In this document: positions 46,901-56,594 of the stretch, piece by piece
Layout of the letters: the number at the start of each line of letters is the position of its first letter
How positions within the stretch are numbered: position 1 is the first letter of the stretch
NCBI GenBank assembly: GCA_944989445.1
Contig: CALYLW010001222.1
Span: forward strand, 1 to 64,000
Direction of reading: 5' to 3'
DNA: 64,000 nt
Origin: Ampullaceana balthica
Taxonomy: Eukaryota > Mollusca > Gastropoda > Lymnaeidae
Program-made: the position numbers and the translations under genes
The notes under the pieces: generated by a model
Databases searched by the model: none
Told to the model about the DNA's origin: nothing
The model's input: only the letters and a program-made list of their open reading frames with translations

Positions 46901-49900
46901 AATGGATTGAGAAAGGATGTTTTGAAAAATAAAGAAGAAGAAATAACTCTTCCCATGTTACATTTGGAGTGTGAGGAAACATTGCTTGGATTACCTCCCC
47001 GAGTTAAAGTTTCGTCTGAGACCGTCCTCACGTATTTAAAGGTCAATAACTTTAATCATTTTTATTAGGACATAAAAATAGTTTCTTCCTTACAGACTGC
47101 TATCATTAAAGATCAGTCAGTTGATTCCATTTACAACTTATTTATCGATTTTTAAAAATTTCTTTGTCCAACACACAATAACCAGCCCCCTGGTATCGTA
47201 CTGTGCAACATTTTCAAATAGTTGATTAATTTCATTGTCTTGACATTTGACAGTTATAAAACATGTATCAAACAATTTATAAAACATGTATCAAAACAAT
47301 TTATAAAACGTGTATCAAACAATTTATAAAACATGTATCAAACAATTTATAAAACATGCATCAAACAATTTATAAAACATGTATCAAACAATTTATAAAA
47401 CATGTATCAAACAATTTATAAAATGTTGTCCACAGTCACCAACTATGTCAAGTGCAGAGTTCGATGATGCCACACGTACGTGCCTTACGTTGAGTGAAGC
47501 TCTTCACTTAAATGTAACCTACCATTTAGCATTTCATAACCTTTTGCTGCCTAAAAATGAAGTCACATCAGCCAGGCTCACACTCCCAAAACAGCCAAAG
47601 TTATCACCTGGATCTGAGACGTCTGGAAAGAATCCCAGGAAGAGAATAATTCAGGGAGATTGGTTTGACAGCGACGGCTCAAGTAGTGAAGCTGGTGGTG
47701 AAGCTGCTGTCTCCTTAACAACGGAAGTTGAAGAGGAATTAAACCCTTCCCAACACCCAGATCACAACACAAACAATGTGAGCAATCAAAGTCATGGAGT
47801 GCAAAACTCTGGCGCTGATAAAGTTTTAAAAAGATTTTCTTCTGAAACCAGCACACCAGATAAAAATAAAGAAGTGTTGAATGTTTCAGTTCTGTCTGAA
47901 ATGTCAAGGTTTTATGAGACAACATCGTTTGTAGATTATTTGGAAGCAGTTTCACTGAAGACTTCAGGTTCCAGTGAGTGTACAGCAGGTGTAAGCCCAG
48001 GTATGAATGATGCCGAGGTCATTGGGAGTCAAACCCACATGAACAGTTTTGAGGACTGGTCGGGTCAGCTTGGGGCAACTGTCAGTTTATTGGCCAGCAG
48101 GAGGTTGGGTTATAAAACTGAAGGATATGTCATGAACAGCCATCTTGCAAGAGCCGCATGTCATCAGACTAATCTATCTAGGTGTGCTGAGTCCCAGCAG
48201 GGCCTGGGGGCCGAATGTCATCAGACTAATCTATCTAGGTGTGCTGAGTCCCAACAGGGCCTGGGGGCCGAATGCCTTGAGACTTTGACAGAAGAGCTTC
48301 ATTTACCTGTTGGTAAAGATCTACCAGATCTCTGGTGCACAAATTGCAGTACTCTCGACAGGTGGGTGACAGCTGATTAATTTTAGAGTTTTCTCCTTGT
48401 CAGTGCTTTGATGCACAGTATGTTGTTTGCACAATCAGTATGTTGTTTGCACACTCAGTATGCTGTTTGCACAATCAGTATATTGTTTGCACAATCAGTA
48501 TGTTGTTTGCACACTCAGTATGTTGTTTGCACACTCAGTGACTTGTCTGCTCAGAGATGTTTAACTTCTGTACCATATCTAATATTTGCCAGACTTTTTT
48601 TAAAGACCTAACTTTGGACTTTGAAATCAGATTTATGGCGGGTTACGGTGTGTCATGGTGGCTTTGCAGTGTTTACTGTTTGTTGACATTCTTGTTTGCT
48701 CACCAAGTTTTAAAATATCTTGCTAAAAAGTATCTGTTTCATGGACTGAAGGGTGTCACGGTTGACCAAGTTTCCTTCATGGCCTTGTTGTGAGCTACTC
48801 GTGGGGTGTGTGGAGGTTGGCTTTTGATTAGTCTGTGGGGAAGTGTGTTAAGAAACAGACAACGTTGTGTCATTGTAAGAACGTTGTGTCATTGTAAGAA
48901 CATTGTGTCATTGTTAGAACGTTGTGTCATTGTAAGAACGTTTTGTCATTGTCAGAACAGTGTGTCATTGTGAGAACGTTGTGTCATTGTGAGAACGTTT
49001 TGTCATTGTCAGAACAGTGTGTCATTGTGAGAACATTGTGTCATTGTGAGAGCGTTGTGTCATTGTGAGAACATTGTGTTATTGTGAGAACGTTGTGTCA
49101 TTATGTGAACGTTGTGTCATTGTAAGAACGTTGTGTCATTGTAAGAACATTGTGTCATTGTGAGAACGTTGTGTCATTGTGAGAACGTTGTGTCATTGTG
49201 AGAACGTTGTGTCATGGTGAGAACGTTGTGTCATTGTGAGAACGTTGTGTCATTGTGAGAGCGTTGTGTCATTGTGAGAGCGTTGTGTCATTGTGAGAAC
49301 GTTGTGTCATTGTGTGAACGTTGTGTCATTGTGACAGCGTTGTGTCATTGTAAGAACGTTGTGTCATTGTGAGAACGTTGTGTCATTGTGTGAACGTTGT
49401 GTCATTGTGACAGCGTTGTGTCATTGTGAGAATGTTGTGTCATTGTGAGAACGTTGTGTCATTGTGAGACCGTTGTGTCATTGTGAGAGCGTTGTGTCAT
49501 TGTGTGAACGTTGTGTCATTGTAAGAACGTGTGTGAGGAGTTAGAGAGTTTCTCTGGTGGTATCTTGTCAGATGCAGGAGACAAACGAAAATAAAGGATT
49601 TTTCATTCAGTGGGAATGTGTAATGTAAAGAGTATCAAGCGGAGGATTTATATTAGGAGGGTCTACATATTAGTATTAATTTATTAGGAGGCTTGTGACA
49701 AAGGGGAGCTCACCAAGCAGCTTGTTAGACAGAATCTGTTTGATGGACAGAAGGGGAGACCAATGAGATTAAGTGGAATTTTATTATCATCCCTTCTAAA
49801 AAAAAATCCTTTTCTCAATAATTGAAAGAAGATAGTTTCAAAACTAAAAATTCAAAATACTGTATATACTCGTTCTAAAGCCGACCTTTTTTGGACAAAA

Positions 49901-51423
49901 TTGAGGGGGGAATGTTGGGGGATCGGCTTACGAGCGGACCATATGTGATTGCTGCATGTACATTGAATATTGGTGTTGTGAGGGAGTAAAGTGGGGGGGG
50001 GGAAGTGTCTCATCTCATGGGCTTGTGTCAGTATGTCAAACCAAGTTGGCTTTGTTTCATATGAAACATCAGACACCACCTCTCTTTTCTGTCAAGCCCT
50101 CTAGCCGGTATTGCTGTCTCCCCTCCCCTTTCTCAATATCAACATTGTCCTTGATAATTCCACGCCTATTGCGCCATTTCCCATAAGTCCATTTTTTTCG
50201 GGTCCCTTTGAGTTCGACTTAGACAGGTCCGACTAGTTTTTTTTAAAAAATGTGTACCATTTTGTTTACGCTGTCCTATAATTTTTTTTAGGTCGGCTTG
50301 CGAGCGGGGACACACTTTTTATACTATTCTCTTCCAAAAGTGTGGGGGGGGGGTCGGCTGATGAACGAACGGGCTATAGATTATAGAACGAGTATATGCT
50401 GTACCTTTTTTTAAACTTTTCTAGTAATACAAATAAATAAACAATTTTAAAAAACAAAAATTATAATGTCAGATGCAAAGAAAGTTTTCCTTGAAACATT
50501 GATGTCAATAAAACTTGTCATTGTCAGCTACATGCCATTCAAACCCATTGGGTACACAGGGGGGGCAATCATGCAATTCTTTGTGTCCTTCTTAGATAGA
50601 CTTTTTTTAAAAAAGTTTTTTAAATATATTTTTTTTAGTTATAAATTTATATTCAAAGTTAACAATGCTGGAGTTGGTATAACTTATTCCTATTACATTC
50701 TTCTCTTGTCATTTTCAATGTTTAATGTTAACTTCTAATATTCAATGTTTAATGTTAACTTCTAATCTTTAATGTTAACTTCTAATATTTTATGTTTAAT
50801 ATTAACTTCTAATCTTTAATGTTTAATGTTAACTTCTAATGTTTCTTCTAATCTTCAATGTTTAATGTTAACTTCTAATGTTTCTTCTAATCTTCAATGT
50901 TTAATGTTAACTTCTAATGTTTCTTCTAATCTTCAATGTTTAATCTTCTAATCTTCAATGTTTAATGTTAACTTCTAATGTTTCTTCTAATCTTCAATGT
51001 TTAATGTTAACTTCTAATGTTTCTTCTAATCTTCAATGTTTAATGTTAACTTCTAATGTTTCTTCAATCTTCAATGTTATACTTCTAATCTTCAATGTTT
51101 AATGTTAACTTCTAATGTTTCTTCTAATCTTCAATGTTTAATGTTAACTTCTAATCTTCAATGTTAACTTCTAATCGTCAATGTTTAATGTTAACTTTAA
51201 ATGTTTAATGTTAACTTCTAATGTTTAATGTTAACTTCTAATCTTTAATTTACCCCCATCCTCATGTCAAACAAAGGCCGTTTGACCAAATCAAGAAGTG
51301 TGTCCTTACCAGCCTGGGAGTGATGCTAGATTCAGATACCTCACTTCACACTGACTATCTACCAACACTACGAGAGATATGTAGGTTAGAGAATGCGAGG
51401 CATCTGGCCAAGACTCAGAGAAG
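34998..51423 (+). CDS. ATAD5: ATAD5/Elg1-like AAA+ protein (PCNA unloading), C-terminus incomplete
   Basis: Coding exons: 34998-36445, 38132-38379, 38502-38866, 39140-39278, 40336-40455, 40879-41046, 41522-41667, 42904-43042, 44597-44773, 44982-45097, 46077-46235, 46424-47041, 47436-48361, 51277-51423. All junctions are GT-AG and keep phase, giving about 1638 codons. Signature segments in order: SYDDFLQQML, LRRSSRLSRTVKPL, FLMSGIPDELKRQI, LWTDLHQPERSDQLIGN, Walker A GPHGVGKT (about residue 858), FEVNSSSLRSG, Walker B LILFDEVDVIFEED (about 1017-1030), sensor LTSTD, and TDYLPTLREICR. The family is the large subunit of an RFC-like clamp unloader that removes PCNA from DNA after replication. The start ATG directly follows a CAG acceptor, so a 5' exon probably lies upstream. 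An in-frame TAG at 36132-36134 interrupts exon 1. After exon 14 the last roughly 28 residues known from vertebrates were not found; reading on gives a stop at 51425-51427. Confidence 0.95.
36010..36290 (+). repeat. 30-bp coding tandem repeat in ATAD5 exon 1
   Basis: About nine copies encode ADSLSQPKFQ-type decapeptides (variants PKV, PKI, SLCQ). The fourth copy is 27 bp and contains the in-frame TAG. Confidence 0.95.
36132..36134 (+). other. In-frame TAG in ATAD5 exon 1
   Basis: Codon 379 of the model. The unit at about 36112-36138 lacks three single bases relative to its neighbours; the frame is restored after it, but TAG is created. The downstream frame continues with good coding character to the donor at 36446. 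Confidence 0.95.
36556..37790. repeat. Minisatellite of mixed 9/10-bp units in ATAD5 intron 1
   Basis: A 1.2 kb array of TGTCATGTGT and ATCATGTGT in irregular order, mostly alternating to give a 19-bp period. All three forward frames stay open for over 350 codons; this is an artefact of composition. Confidence 0.97.
39395..40216 (+). mobile_element. Tigger-like element in ATAD5 intron 4, TA target
   Basis: The ends are CAGTGGTACCTTGAGATA and TATCTCGAGGTACCACTG, each bordered by TA. Subterminal GAGATACGAG/GACATACGAG motifs are repeated. The open frame at 39437-39712 ends in STSEIKEILGMWERVSQFVE, matching the C-terminal part of Tigger transposases, and FNDTCLTHFCSILKGRKKQT follows after a stop. 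The catalytic domain is deleted. Confidence 0.92.
40720..40770. repeat. Short AT-rich tandem repeat before ATAD5 exon 6
   Basis: Two copies of a TATATATAGTGATACATACT unit. Confidence 0.8.
41877..42136. mobile_element. hAT-like MITE (CAATGTTCCC family) in ATAD5 intron 7
   Basis: The ends are CAATGTTTCCTTTAAGCTGC and TTAGGGGGAACATTG. The flanks CATGTGTG and TATGTGTG match at 7 of 8 bases. Inside, about four copies of a GCCGTGCAGATATTTGACC unit form a small tandem array. Confidence 0.85.
42200..42890. other. Remainder of ATAD5 intron 7
   Basis: A 35-bp block containing AATAATACTTGTCACTGAAT is duplicated at about 42695-42765. Otherwise nothing is recognised. Confidence 0.6.
43071..44362. mobile_element. 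hAT-like element of the GGTTGTTAA/ACCGGTTAACC family in ATAD5 intron 8
   Basis: The left end AGGTTGTTAAGCTGGACCGG and the right end AAGCGGTCTTAACAACC match the termini of the element at 28350-29610. No exact target duplication was found. A second element is nested at 43655-44062. About 190 bp containing TATTATATGACGTCATTG is repeated at 43195-43410 and 43500-43650. Confidence 0.75.
43655..44062. mobile_element. MITE with palindromic CGCGGCGTAGCATACGCCGC ends
   Basis: 43659-43678 and 44040-44059 are inverted copies, and each end is itself a near-perfect hairpin (GCGGCGTA/TACGCCGC). A split relative is at 29825-30545. Confidence 0.8.
44774..44925. repeat. 32-bp minisatellite starting at the donor of ATAD5 exon 9
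   Basis: Units contain CTGTTTTGTTCCAATTAATT and TTATTTATACAG. The first unit begins with the donor itself (CAG/GTTTGTTTTGTT against CAG/CTGTTTTGTT in later units). About four copies. Confidence 0.9.
45088..45478. repeat. 29-bp minisatellite containing the end and donor of ATAD5 exon 10
   Basis: About 13 units. Each carries ATTTGATGAG/GTCAGTTA or a slight variant, the last ten bases of exon 10 plus its donor, followed by an acceptor-like ATTTACAG. Confidence 0.95.
45600..45930. repeat. 30-bp minisatellite in ATAD5 intron 10
   Basis: Units contain AAACCACAACCACGTGAAT. CTAGTAG and GTAGTAG variants alternate, giving a 60-bp higher-order period. The long minus-strand frame here is not a gene. 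Confidence 0.95.
46650..46705 (+). repeat. Coding tandem repeat in ATAD5 exon 12
   Basis: Three in-frame copies of GGTGCCGTGTGCTTGC, encoding (LLD)GAVCL-type peptides. Confidence 0.9.
47262..47424. repeat. 22-bp minisatellite ending just before the ATAD5 exon 13 acceptor
   Basis: About seven copies of AACAATTTATAAAACATGTATC. The array stops 12 bases before the acceptor ATGTTGTCCACAG. Confidence 0.95.
48159..48273 (+). repeat. 57-bp in-frame tandem duplication in ATAD5 exon 13
   Basis: Two copies differing by a single base (CAGCAG/CAACAG), encoding a 19-residue block starting CHQTNLSRCAESQQ. The near identity indicates a recent event. Confidence 0.95.
48405..48545. repeat. 24-bp minisatellite downstream of ATAD5 exon 13
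   Basis: About six copies of AGTATGTTGTTTGCACAATC / ACACTC units. Confidence 0.9.
48858..49532. repeat. 19-bp minisatellite in ATAD5 intron 13
   Basis: About 35 copies of GTTGTGTCATTGTGAGAAC with frequent point variants. Confidence 0.97.
49855..50402. mobile_element. Tc1-type element carrying a Tigger-like half-element
   Basis: The ends are inverted: GTATATACTCGTTCTAAAGC at the left and AGAACGAGTATATGCTGTA at the right, with GGCTTACGAGCGG / GGCTTGCGAGCGG subterminal motifs. The core at 49955-50235 is a half copy of the element at 20848-22316 ending in CGACTTAGACAGGTCCGAC. Confidence 0.7.
50690..51248. repeat. Minisatellite before ATAD5 exon 14
   Basis: Irregular array of TTCAATGTTTAATGTTAAC and TTCTAATGTTTCTTCTAATC blocks. 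It ends 28 bp before the acceptor of exon 14. Confidence 0.95.
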
Positions 51424-51494
51424 GTAGGAGAATATTTGATTTAACCTCCTTATTTTACTTTTTTAATAAGATGAAATGAATTTTTCTGGGGTTT

Positions 51495-51605
51495 TTTGTG
51501 TGTGTGTGCGTGCGCGCGCACGCGCGCGATTAATGTAAGTGCGTGCTTGATTAATGTAAGTGCGTGCGTGCGTGATTAATGTAAGTGCGTGCGTGCGTGA
51601 TTAAT
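51495..51605. repeat. GTGC microsatellite and GATTAATGTAA repeat
   Basis: An alternating purine/pyrimidine tract (GTGTGTGCGTGCGCGCGCAC) is followed by about four GTGATTAATGTAAGTGCGT units. Confidence 0.9.
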
Positions 51606-51737
51606 GTAAAGAGATTTCTTGGGTGTCATGTCTGTATTAGGAGAAGTAATGGTGCACTCAAGTGACAAGCATTCCATATCTATCCAATAACTGAGCTTAT
51701 TTATTTGGTCTGATATTTCCTCCATTACTGGATAGGG

Positions 51738-52598
51738 TCATGTTTAGGTCTGGGTGTACTGTCCATCAATGTTTAGGTCTGGTTGTACTGTCCATCAATG
51801 TTTAGGTCTGGCTGTACTGTCCAATGTTTAGGTCTGGTTGTACTGTCCATCAATGTTTAGGTCTGGTTGTACTGTCCATCAATGTTTAGGTCTGGTTGTA
51901 CTGTCCATCAATGTTTAGGTCTGGTTGTACTGTCCATCAATGTTTAGGTCTGGCTTTACTGTCCATCAATGTTTAGGTCTGGTTGTACTGTCCATCAATG
52001 TTTAGGTCTGGCTGTACTGTCCATCAATGTTTAGGTCTGGCTGTACTGTCCATCAATGTTTAGGTCTGGCTGTACTGTCCATCAATGTTTAGGTCTGGTT
52101 GTACTGTCCATCAATGTTCCCACTGGTTGTACTGTCCATCAATGTTTAGGTCTGGTTGTACTGTCCATCAATGTTTAGGTCTGGTTGTACTGTCCATCAA
52201 TGTTTAGGTCTGGCTGTACTGTCCAATGTTTAGGTCTGGTTGTACTGTCCATCAATGTTTAGGTCTGGTTGTACTGTCCATCAATGTTTAGGTCTGGTTG
52301 TACTGTCCATCAATGTTTAGGTCTGGCTTTACTGTCCATCAATGTTTAGGTCTGGTTGTACTGTCCATCAATGTTTAGGTCTGGCTGTACTGTCCATCAA
52401 TGTTTAGGTCTGGCTGTACTGTCCATCAATGTTTAGGTCTGGCTGTACTGTCCATCAATGTTTAGGTCTGGTTGTACTGTCCATCAATGTTCCCACTGGT
52501 TGTACTGTCCATCAATGTTTAGGTCTGGTTGTACTGTCCATCAATGTTTAGGTCTGGTTGTACTGTCCATCAATGTTCCCACTGGTTGTACTGTCCAT
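51738..52598. repeat. 29-bp minisatellite with higher-order duplication
   Basis: About 30 units of TGTTTAGGTCTGGTTGTACT plus GTCCATCAA. The series of variants (a unit lacking CATCAA, GGCTTT, three GGCTG units, then a TTCCCACTGG unit) occurs twice, at about 51810-52130 and 52205-52500, so a block of roughly 395 bp was duplicated as a whole. Confidence 0.95.
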
Positions 52599-52810
52599 CA
52601 ATGTTCCCACTAACGTTCAGAATAACTAACTCGTGTGCAAAGTGTCACAGCATCCATTTTTTAAAGTGAAAAATGTTAACCCCCCACAAACAGTTATTAC
52701 ATTATCCTTATCAAAATTTGCTGCGCTTTAATTCTACACTGCTGTGCTTTAATTCTACACTGCTGTGCAGCGACCTTCAGATATCTGTACAGCTTCAAGA
52801 GGGAACATTT
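52599..52810. mobile_element. MITE of the CAATGTTCCC family, eroded
   Basis: It begins CAATGTTCCCACTAACG and ends TTCAAGAGGGAACATT, with internal AACTCGTGTGCAAAGTG and ATATCTGTACAGCTTC shared with the copies at 34038 and 56595. It adjoins the minisatellite on its left. Confidence 0.75.
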
Positions 52811-52854
52811 CTGTTGAAGTAACCATGGTTAGTTTTACTGTCAAGTTGTAACTG

Positions 52855-53115
52855 TTAAACTTGGTCTGAAGTCAATGTATTTATAAATGTTAAACAAGAC
52901 TTGGTCTGAAGTCGATGTGAATTGTCAAACAAGACTTGGTCTGAAGTCAATGTGAATTGTTAAACAAGACTTGGTCTGAAGTCGATGTGAATTGTCAAAC
53001 AAGACTTGGTCTGAAGTCAATGTGAATTGTTAAACAAGACTTGGTCTGAAGTCAATGTGGTTGAATTGTTAAACAAGACTTGGTCATGACATCAGACCAA
53101 GTCTTGTTTAACATT
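52855..53115. repeat. 35-bp minisatellite ending in an 18-bp hairpin
   Basis: About six copies of a unit with AACAAGACTTGGTCTGAAGT. The last copy is followed by an inverted one: GTTAAACAAGACTTGGTC, a short spacer, then AGACCAAGTCTTGTTTAAC. Confidence 0.9.
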
Positions 53116-53224
53116 TCAACACATTGACTTAAAACCAAGTATTGGCAAGGAATGGCAACTTTGACTACAACAAACAACATCCACTGATCGAGACGTGAAT
53201 ATCATATTTGAACTCCCTGCCATC

Positions 53225-53470
53225 AAAGTTTGTATAGTGTTGGTCACTGTTGGTCACTGCTGGTCACTGTTGTCCAGTTGCTGACTATTGTAGGTTAGGG
53301 TTAGTCTGTATACTGTTGGTCACTGTTGTCCAGTTGCTGACTATTGTAGGTTAGGGTTAGTCTGTATACTGTTGGTAATTGTTGTCCAACGTGTGAAGTG
53401 GCTGACTATTGTAGGGTTAGGGTTAATCTGTATACTGTTGGTCACTGCTGACCAGTGGCTGACTATTTTA
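53225..53470. repeat. Roughly 57-bp tandem repeat, four imperfect copies
   Basis: Units contain GCTGACTATTGTAGGTTAGG and CTGTATACTGTTGGT. Confidence 0.85.
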
Positions 53471-53611
53471 GTCATTCCAAATATGAATGAACTCCAAGTG
53501 TTAGATGATGCTGATCAATTTAATTTTTTTGACCATTTCTTTGTAATAGCAATGTTAAGAAGTCAATATTAGTTACAATTCGATGTCATAGGTTACATTT
53601 GTATATCATTA

Positions 53612-55834
53612 TCATGGGCTGCAAGTGGCCATGCATTGCTCCTCAGTTTCGAATCTGTTCTCATTGCCTGTACACCCTCCATAGTAAAACTTGTCACACC
53701 TTTGGGTGCTTGTGTTGTAGAAGTATCTCTTTATCTTGGCCCGGCAGTGCCCTGTCTCTGGCTTCAGTCTGCAGTAGCTCGCTAGGTGCACAAATTGTTT
53801 CGGGAAAAAAAGACTTTCATTAACAATCACGTCTGCTGAATAAGTCTGGCATGATTCCAAGCCAACTTTACATTTCAAATCTTTGATATTTCATTTTTAT
53901 TTGTTGAATTAATATGACCTACATTTATAATCTTGTTAAGAGATTTTAATGGCCCGTTGGAGACAGGTTTAAAAAAATAATTTGACCGTCTGGGACCTTT
54001 CTTTGTAGAATCTGATTACGTTTAGTGACACTTCACATGCTACTTATATCAGGGCCGTCTTAACGCATAGGTCCCGCTTGGGCATTTGCCCGGGGGCCCA
54101 TGAGCATAGGGGCCCCATGGGAATATGTTTATTTATATATGTTATGTATAATTTTTTTTATTCCTGCGGGGTAGGGGCCCAACACTATTTCTTTGCCCGG
54201 GGGCCCAAACTGGTCTAAAGATGGCTCTGACTTATACAGACTTAATCCTAGTTAAAATTTTAAAACAATTTACAAAAGGTATAATCAATATTATTACTGG
54301 CATTATTATAAAACTATTAAATATATATGTATTAGTGTAACTGAATAATGTTTCAAATTCAGTAGTTGTAATTGATAACTAATCATTAAAAAAAATAATT
54401 TAAAATGTAAAATATAATTCATTGTTAAAAACATTTTCCAAGAAAATGTAACCACTTATTGCCTTTGATTATAATTTCTCTCCCTTTAATTTTTTTAAAC
54501 AAATTCTTTTTAAGCTTAAATTCTTTTTAAACACATTATTACAACTATATATTGGAGTCATCTCTCAGACCCGATAACTTCACATCTCATTACTTAATGT
54601 TACTATTTTAAGACAATGTATATATAAAGTAAATTAACTGAAACACGACATATACAGTACACTAGTGGAAAATGAATTATGTGATTGTTCATTTATGTGT
54701 CATTATTAGTTATTTAACTAACCACTGCGTATCAAGAATCCAGACTAATACTATTAATTATAGAATTATTGCACTTTACATCCATATGCGTGAGTATGAC
54801 AAAGCAGAGATATTATCAAATTAAAATTTTAAAATCATTAGCCTTAATTAATAAATACTTTACATAATTAATAAATTATGTTGTAATTAATTGATAAATA
54901 CCGTCAAAATATATTTACTTATCTCCCTTTAAGTGTAATTTTTCTCTCCCTTGAAAACTCTTTTATTTTTAACCTATATTATTCAGCATAAATATACAAG
55001 TAGTACTACATTCGCAAAGTTGTTTGTATTTCCCAAGTCCACTAAGGTGACTTAAATTAACGTAAATATCTTATGAGATAGTGGTAATGGATATCGATCC
55101 AATGGAATACCCCTGATATTTCTACTAATGATGTTCGCCATGATATCAAGTGTAATACATTCACATTAATATTCTTATTCATTGCAAACATTATTACTAA
55201 CATTATTTTGTAAATTCAGTGGCTCAAGTTAACCCTAAGCCTTGGTGGACATTAATCCGTTGGTCAAATGTAGTCAGTCTTGTATGAAAGTGTCTAAGTG
55301 ACATTATACTATCAAACATTATAACAAATGATGAACTCCATGTTCTGATCAAAGCCTTTGTTGACCATACTGTCTCACGTGTTTGGGTATTGGCGTGCAG
55401 ACACAGCACGGCTGTTAGTGTTGACTATACTGTACGGCTGTTAGTGTTGACTATACTGTACGCCTGTTAGTGTTGACTATACTGTACGGCTGTTAGTGTT
55501 GACTATACTGTACTCACGTGTTAGTGTATTGGCGTGCAGACACAGCACGGCTGTTAGTGTTGACTATACTGTACTCACGTGTTAGTGTATTGGCGTGCAG
55601 ACACAGCACGGCTGTTAGTGTTGACTATACTGTACTCACGTGTTAGTGTATTGGCGTGCAGACACAGCACGGCTGTTAGTGTTGACTATACTGTACTCAC
55701 GTGTTAGTGTATTGGCGTGCAGACACAGCACGGCTGTTAGTGTTGACTATACTGTACTCACGTGTTAGTGTATTGGCGTGCAGACACAGCACGGCTGTTA
55801 GTGTTAGGATGAGCACAAACAGTGCAGTCTTCAT
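53612..55834 (-). CDS. Secreted Kunitz-type inhibitor (copy 3)
   Basis: Exon 1 is 55834 down to 55762 and exon 2 is 53781 down to 53612. Donor GTGAGT and acceptor CACCTAG give a phase-1 junction, as in the + strand Kunitz genes, and a protein of 80 residues. Exon 1 encodes a signal peptide (MKTALFVLILTLTAVLCLHA). Exon 2 encodes a full Kunitz domain (YCRLKPETGHCRAKIKRYFY ... CDKFYYGGCTGNENRF ... EQCMATC) with six cysteines and Arg after the second Cys, predicting a trypsin-like target. A TTTTAAAAG at 55915-55923 is a possible TATA-like site. The intron contains a 180-bp hAT MITE and, next to the donor, repeated copies of the exon 1 end. An in-frame Met upstream of the domain (53876-53878) lies in the intron and was rejected as the start because the signal exon fits better. 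Confidence 0.88.
54050..54229. mobile_element. 180-bp hAT MITE in the intron of Kunitz gene 3
   Basis: The ends are CAGGGCCGTCTTAACGCAT and CTAAAGATGGCTCTG. The flanks ACTTATAT and ACTTATAC match at 7 of 8 bases. The interior has two inverted TTTGCCCGGGGGCCCA blocks. Confidence 0.88.
54240..55370. other. AT-rich intron of Kunitz gene 3
   Basis: No further feature is recognised. Confidence 0.6.
55374..55805. repeat. 61-bp minisatellite containing the end and donor of Kunitz gene 3 exon 1
   Basis: Full 61-bp units start at 55511, 55572, 55633, 55694 and 55755, with a variant first copy at 55374 and four 26-bp partial units between. Read on the minus strand, each full unit holds the last 44 bases of exon 1 followed by GTGAGTACAGTATAG. 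The rightmost unit is the real exon. Confidence 0.93.
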
Positions 55835-55954
55835 GCTGATAAGAGTGTTTCTAAAGCTGTGTGCTATCTCCTGGTGAAGAAAATATTTCTTATCTCTTGT
55901 GAGGCTTTTAAAACGTGTGTCCAGCTAAGTTGTGGCAGATATAAGGGATCCCAT

Positions 55955-56580
55955 GTATTTACTTACATTTGTCTTGTAGGTCTGACATGTTTAGCAGATA
56001 AAGGGATCCCATGTATTTACTTACATTTGTCTTGTAGGTCTGACATGTTTAGCAGATAAAGGGATCCCATGTATTTACTTACATTTGTCTTGTAGGTCTG
56101 ACATGTTTAGCAGATAAAGGGATCCCATGTATTTACTTACATTTGTCTTGTAGGTCTGACATGTTTAGCAGATAAAGGGATCCCATGTATTTACTTACAT
56201 TTGTCTTGTAGGTCTGACATGTTTAGCAGATAAAGGGATCCCATGTATTTACTTACATTTGTCTTGTAGGTCTGACATGTTTAGCAGATAAAGGGATCCC
56301 ATGTATTTACTTACATTTGTCTTGTAGGTCTGACATGTTTAGCAGATAAAGGGATCCCATGTATTTACTTACATTTTTCTAGTAGGTCTGACATGTTTAG
56401 CAGATAAAGGGATACCCAGGTGCTTACTACATTCGTCTGTAGGTCTGACCTGTTTAGCAGGTAGAAGGGATCCCAGGTACTAAGACACATTTTACCAGTA
56501 GGTCTGACCTGTTTAGCAGATAAAGGGATCCCAGGCATTTACACACATTTGTCCAAAATGTCTGACCTGTTTAGCTTATA
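55955..56580. repeat. 58-bp minisatellite upstream of Kunitz gene 3
   Basis: About eight near-identical units with CAGATAAAGGGATCCCATGT and TTACTTACATTTGTCTTGTA, then three or four diverged ones. On the minus strand each unit carries AAATGTAAGTAAAT, a strong donor-like motif. Confidence 0.95.
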
Positions 56581-56594
56581 GAAGGGATCCCAGG

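Noticed and set aside
51717..51731. FLHYW reading that resembles the FLHY motif expected in the last ATAD5 exon
   Set aside because: A TGA is in frame six bases upstream and no AG acceptor gives the needed phase. The following sequence does not continue the family. I treat it as chance or at most a decayed trace.
53290..53420. GGTTAGGGTTAG motifs as an interstitial telomere
   Set aside because: Only one or two hexamers per roughly 57-bp unit occur, without a continuous telomeric tract.
53782..53878. Upstream in-frame Met as the start of Kunitz gene 3
   Set aside because: The residues before the domain have no signal peptide, and an acceptor site plus a phase-matched signal exon at 55762-55834 explain the gene better.
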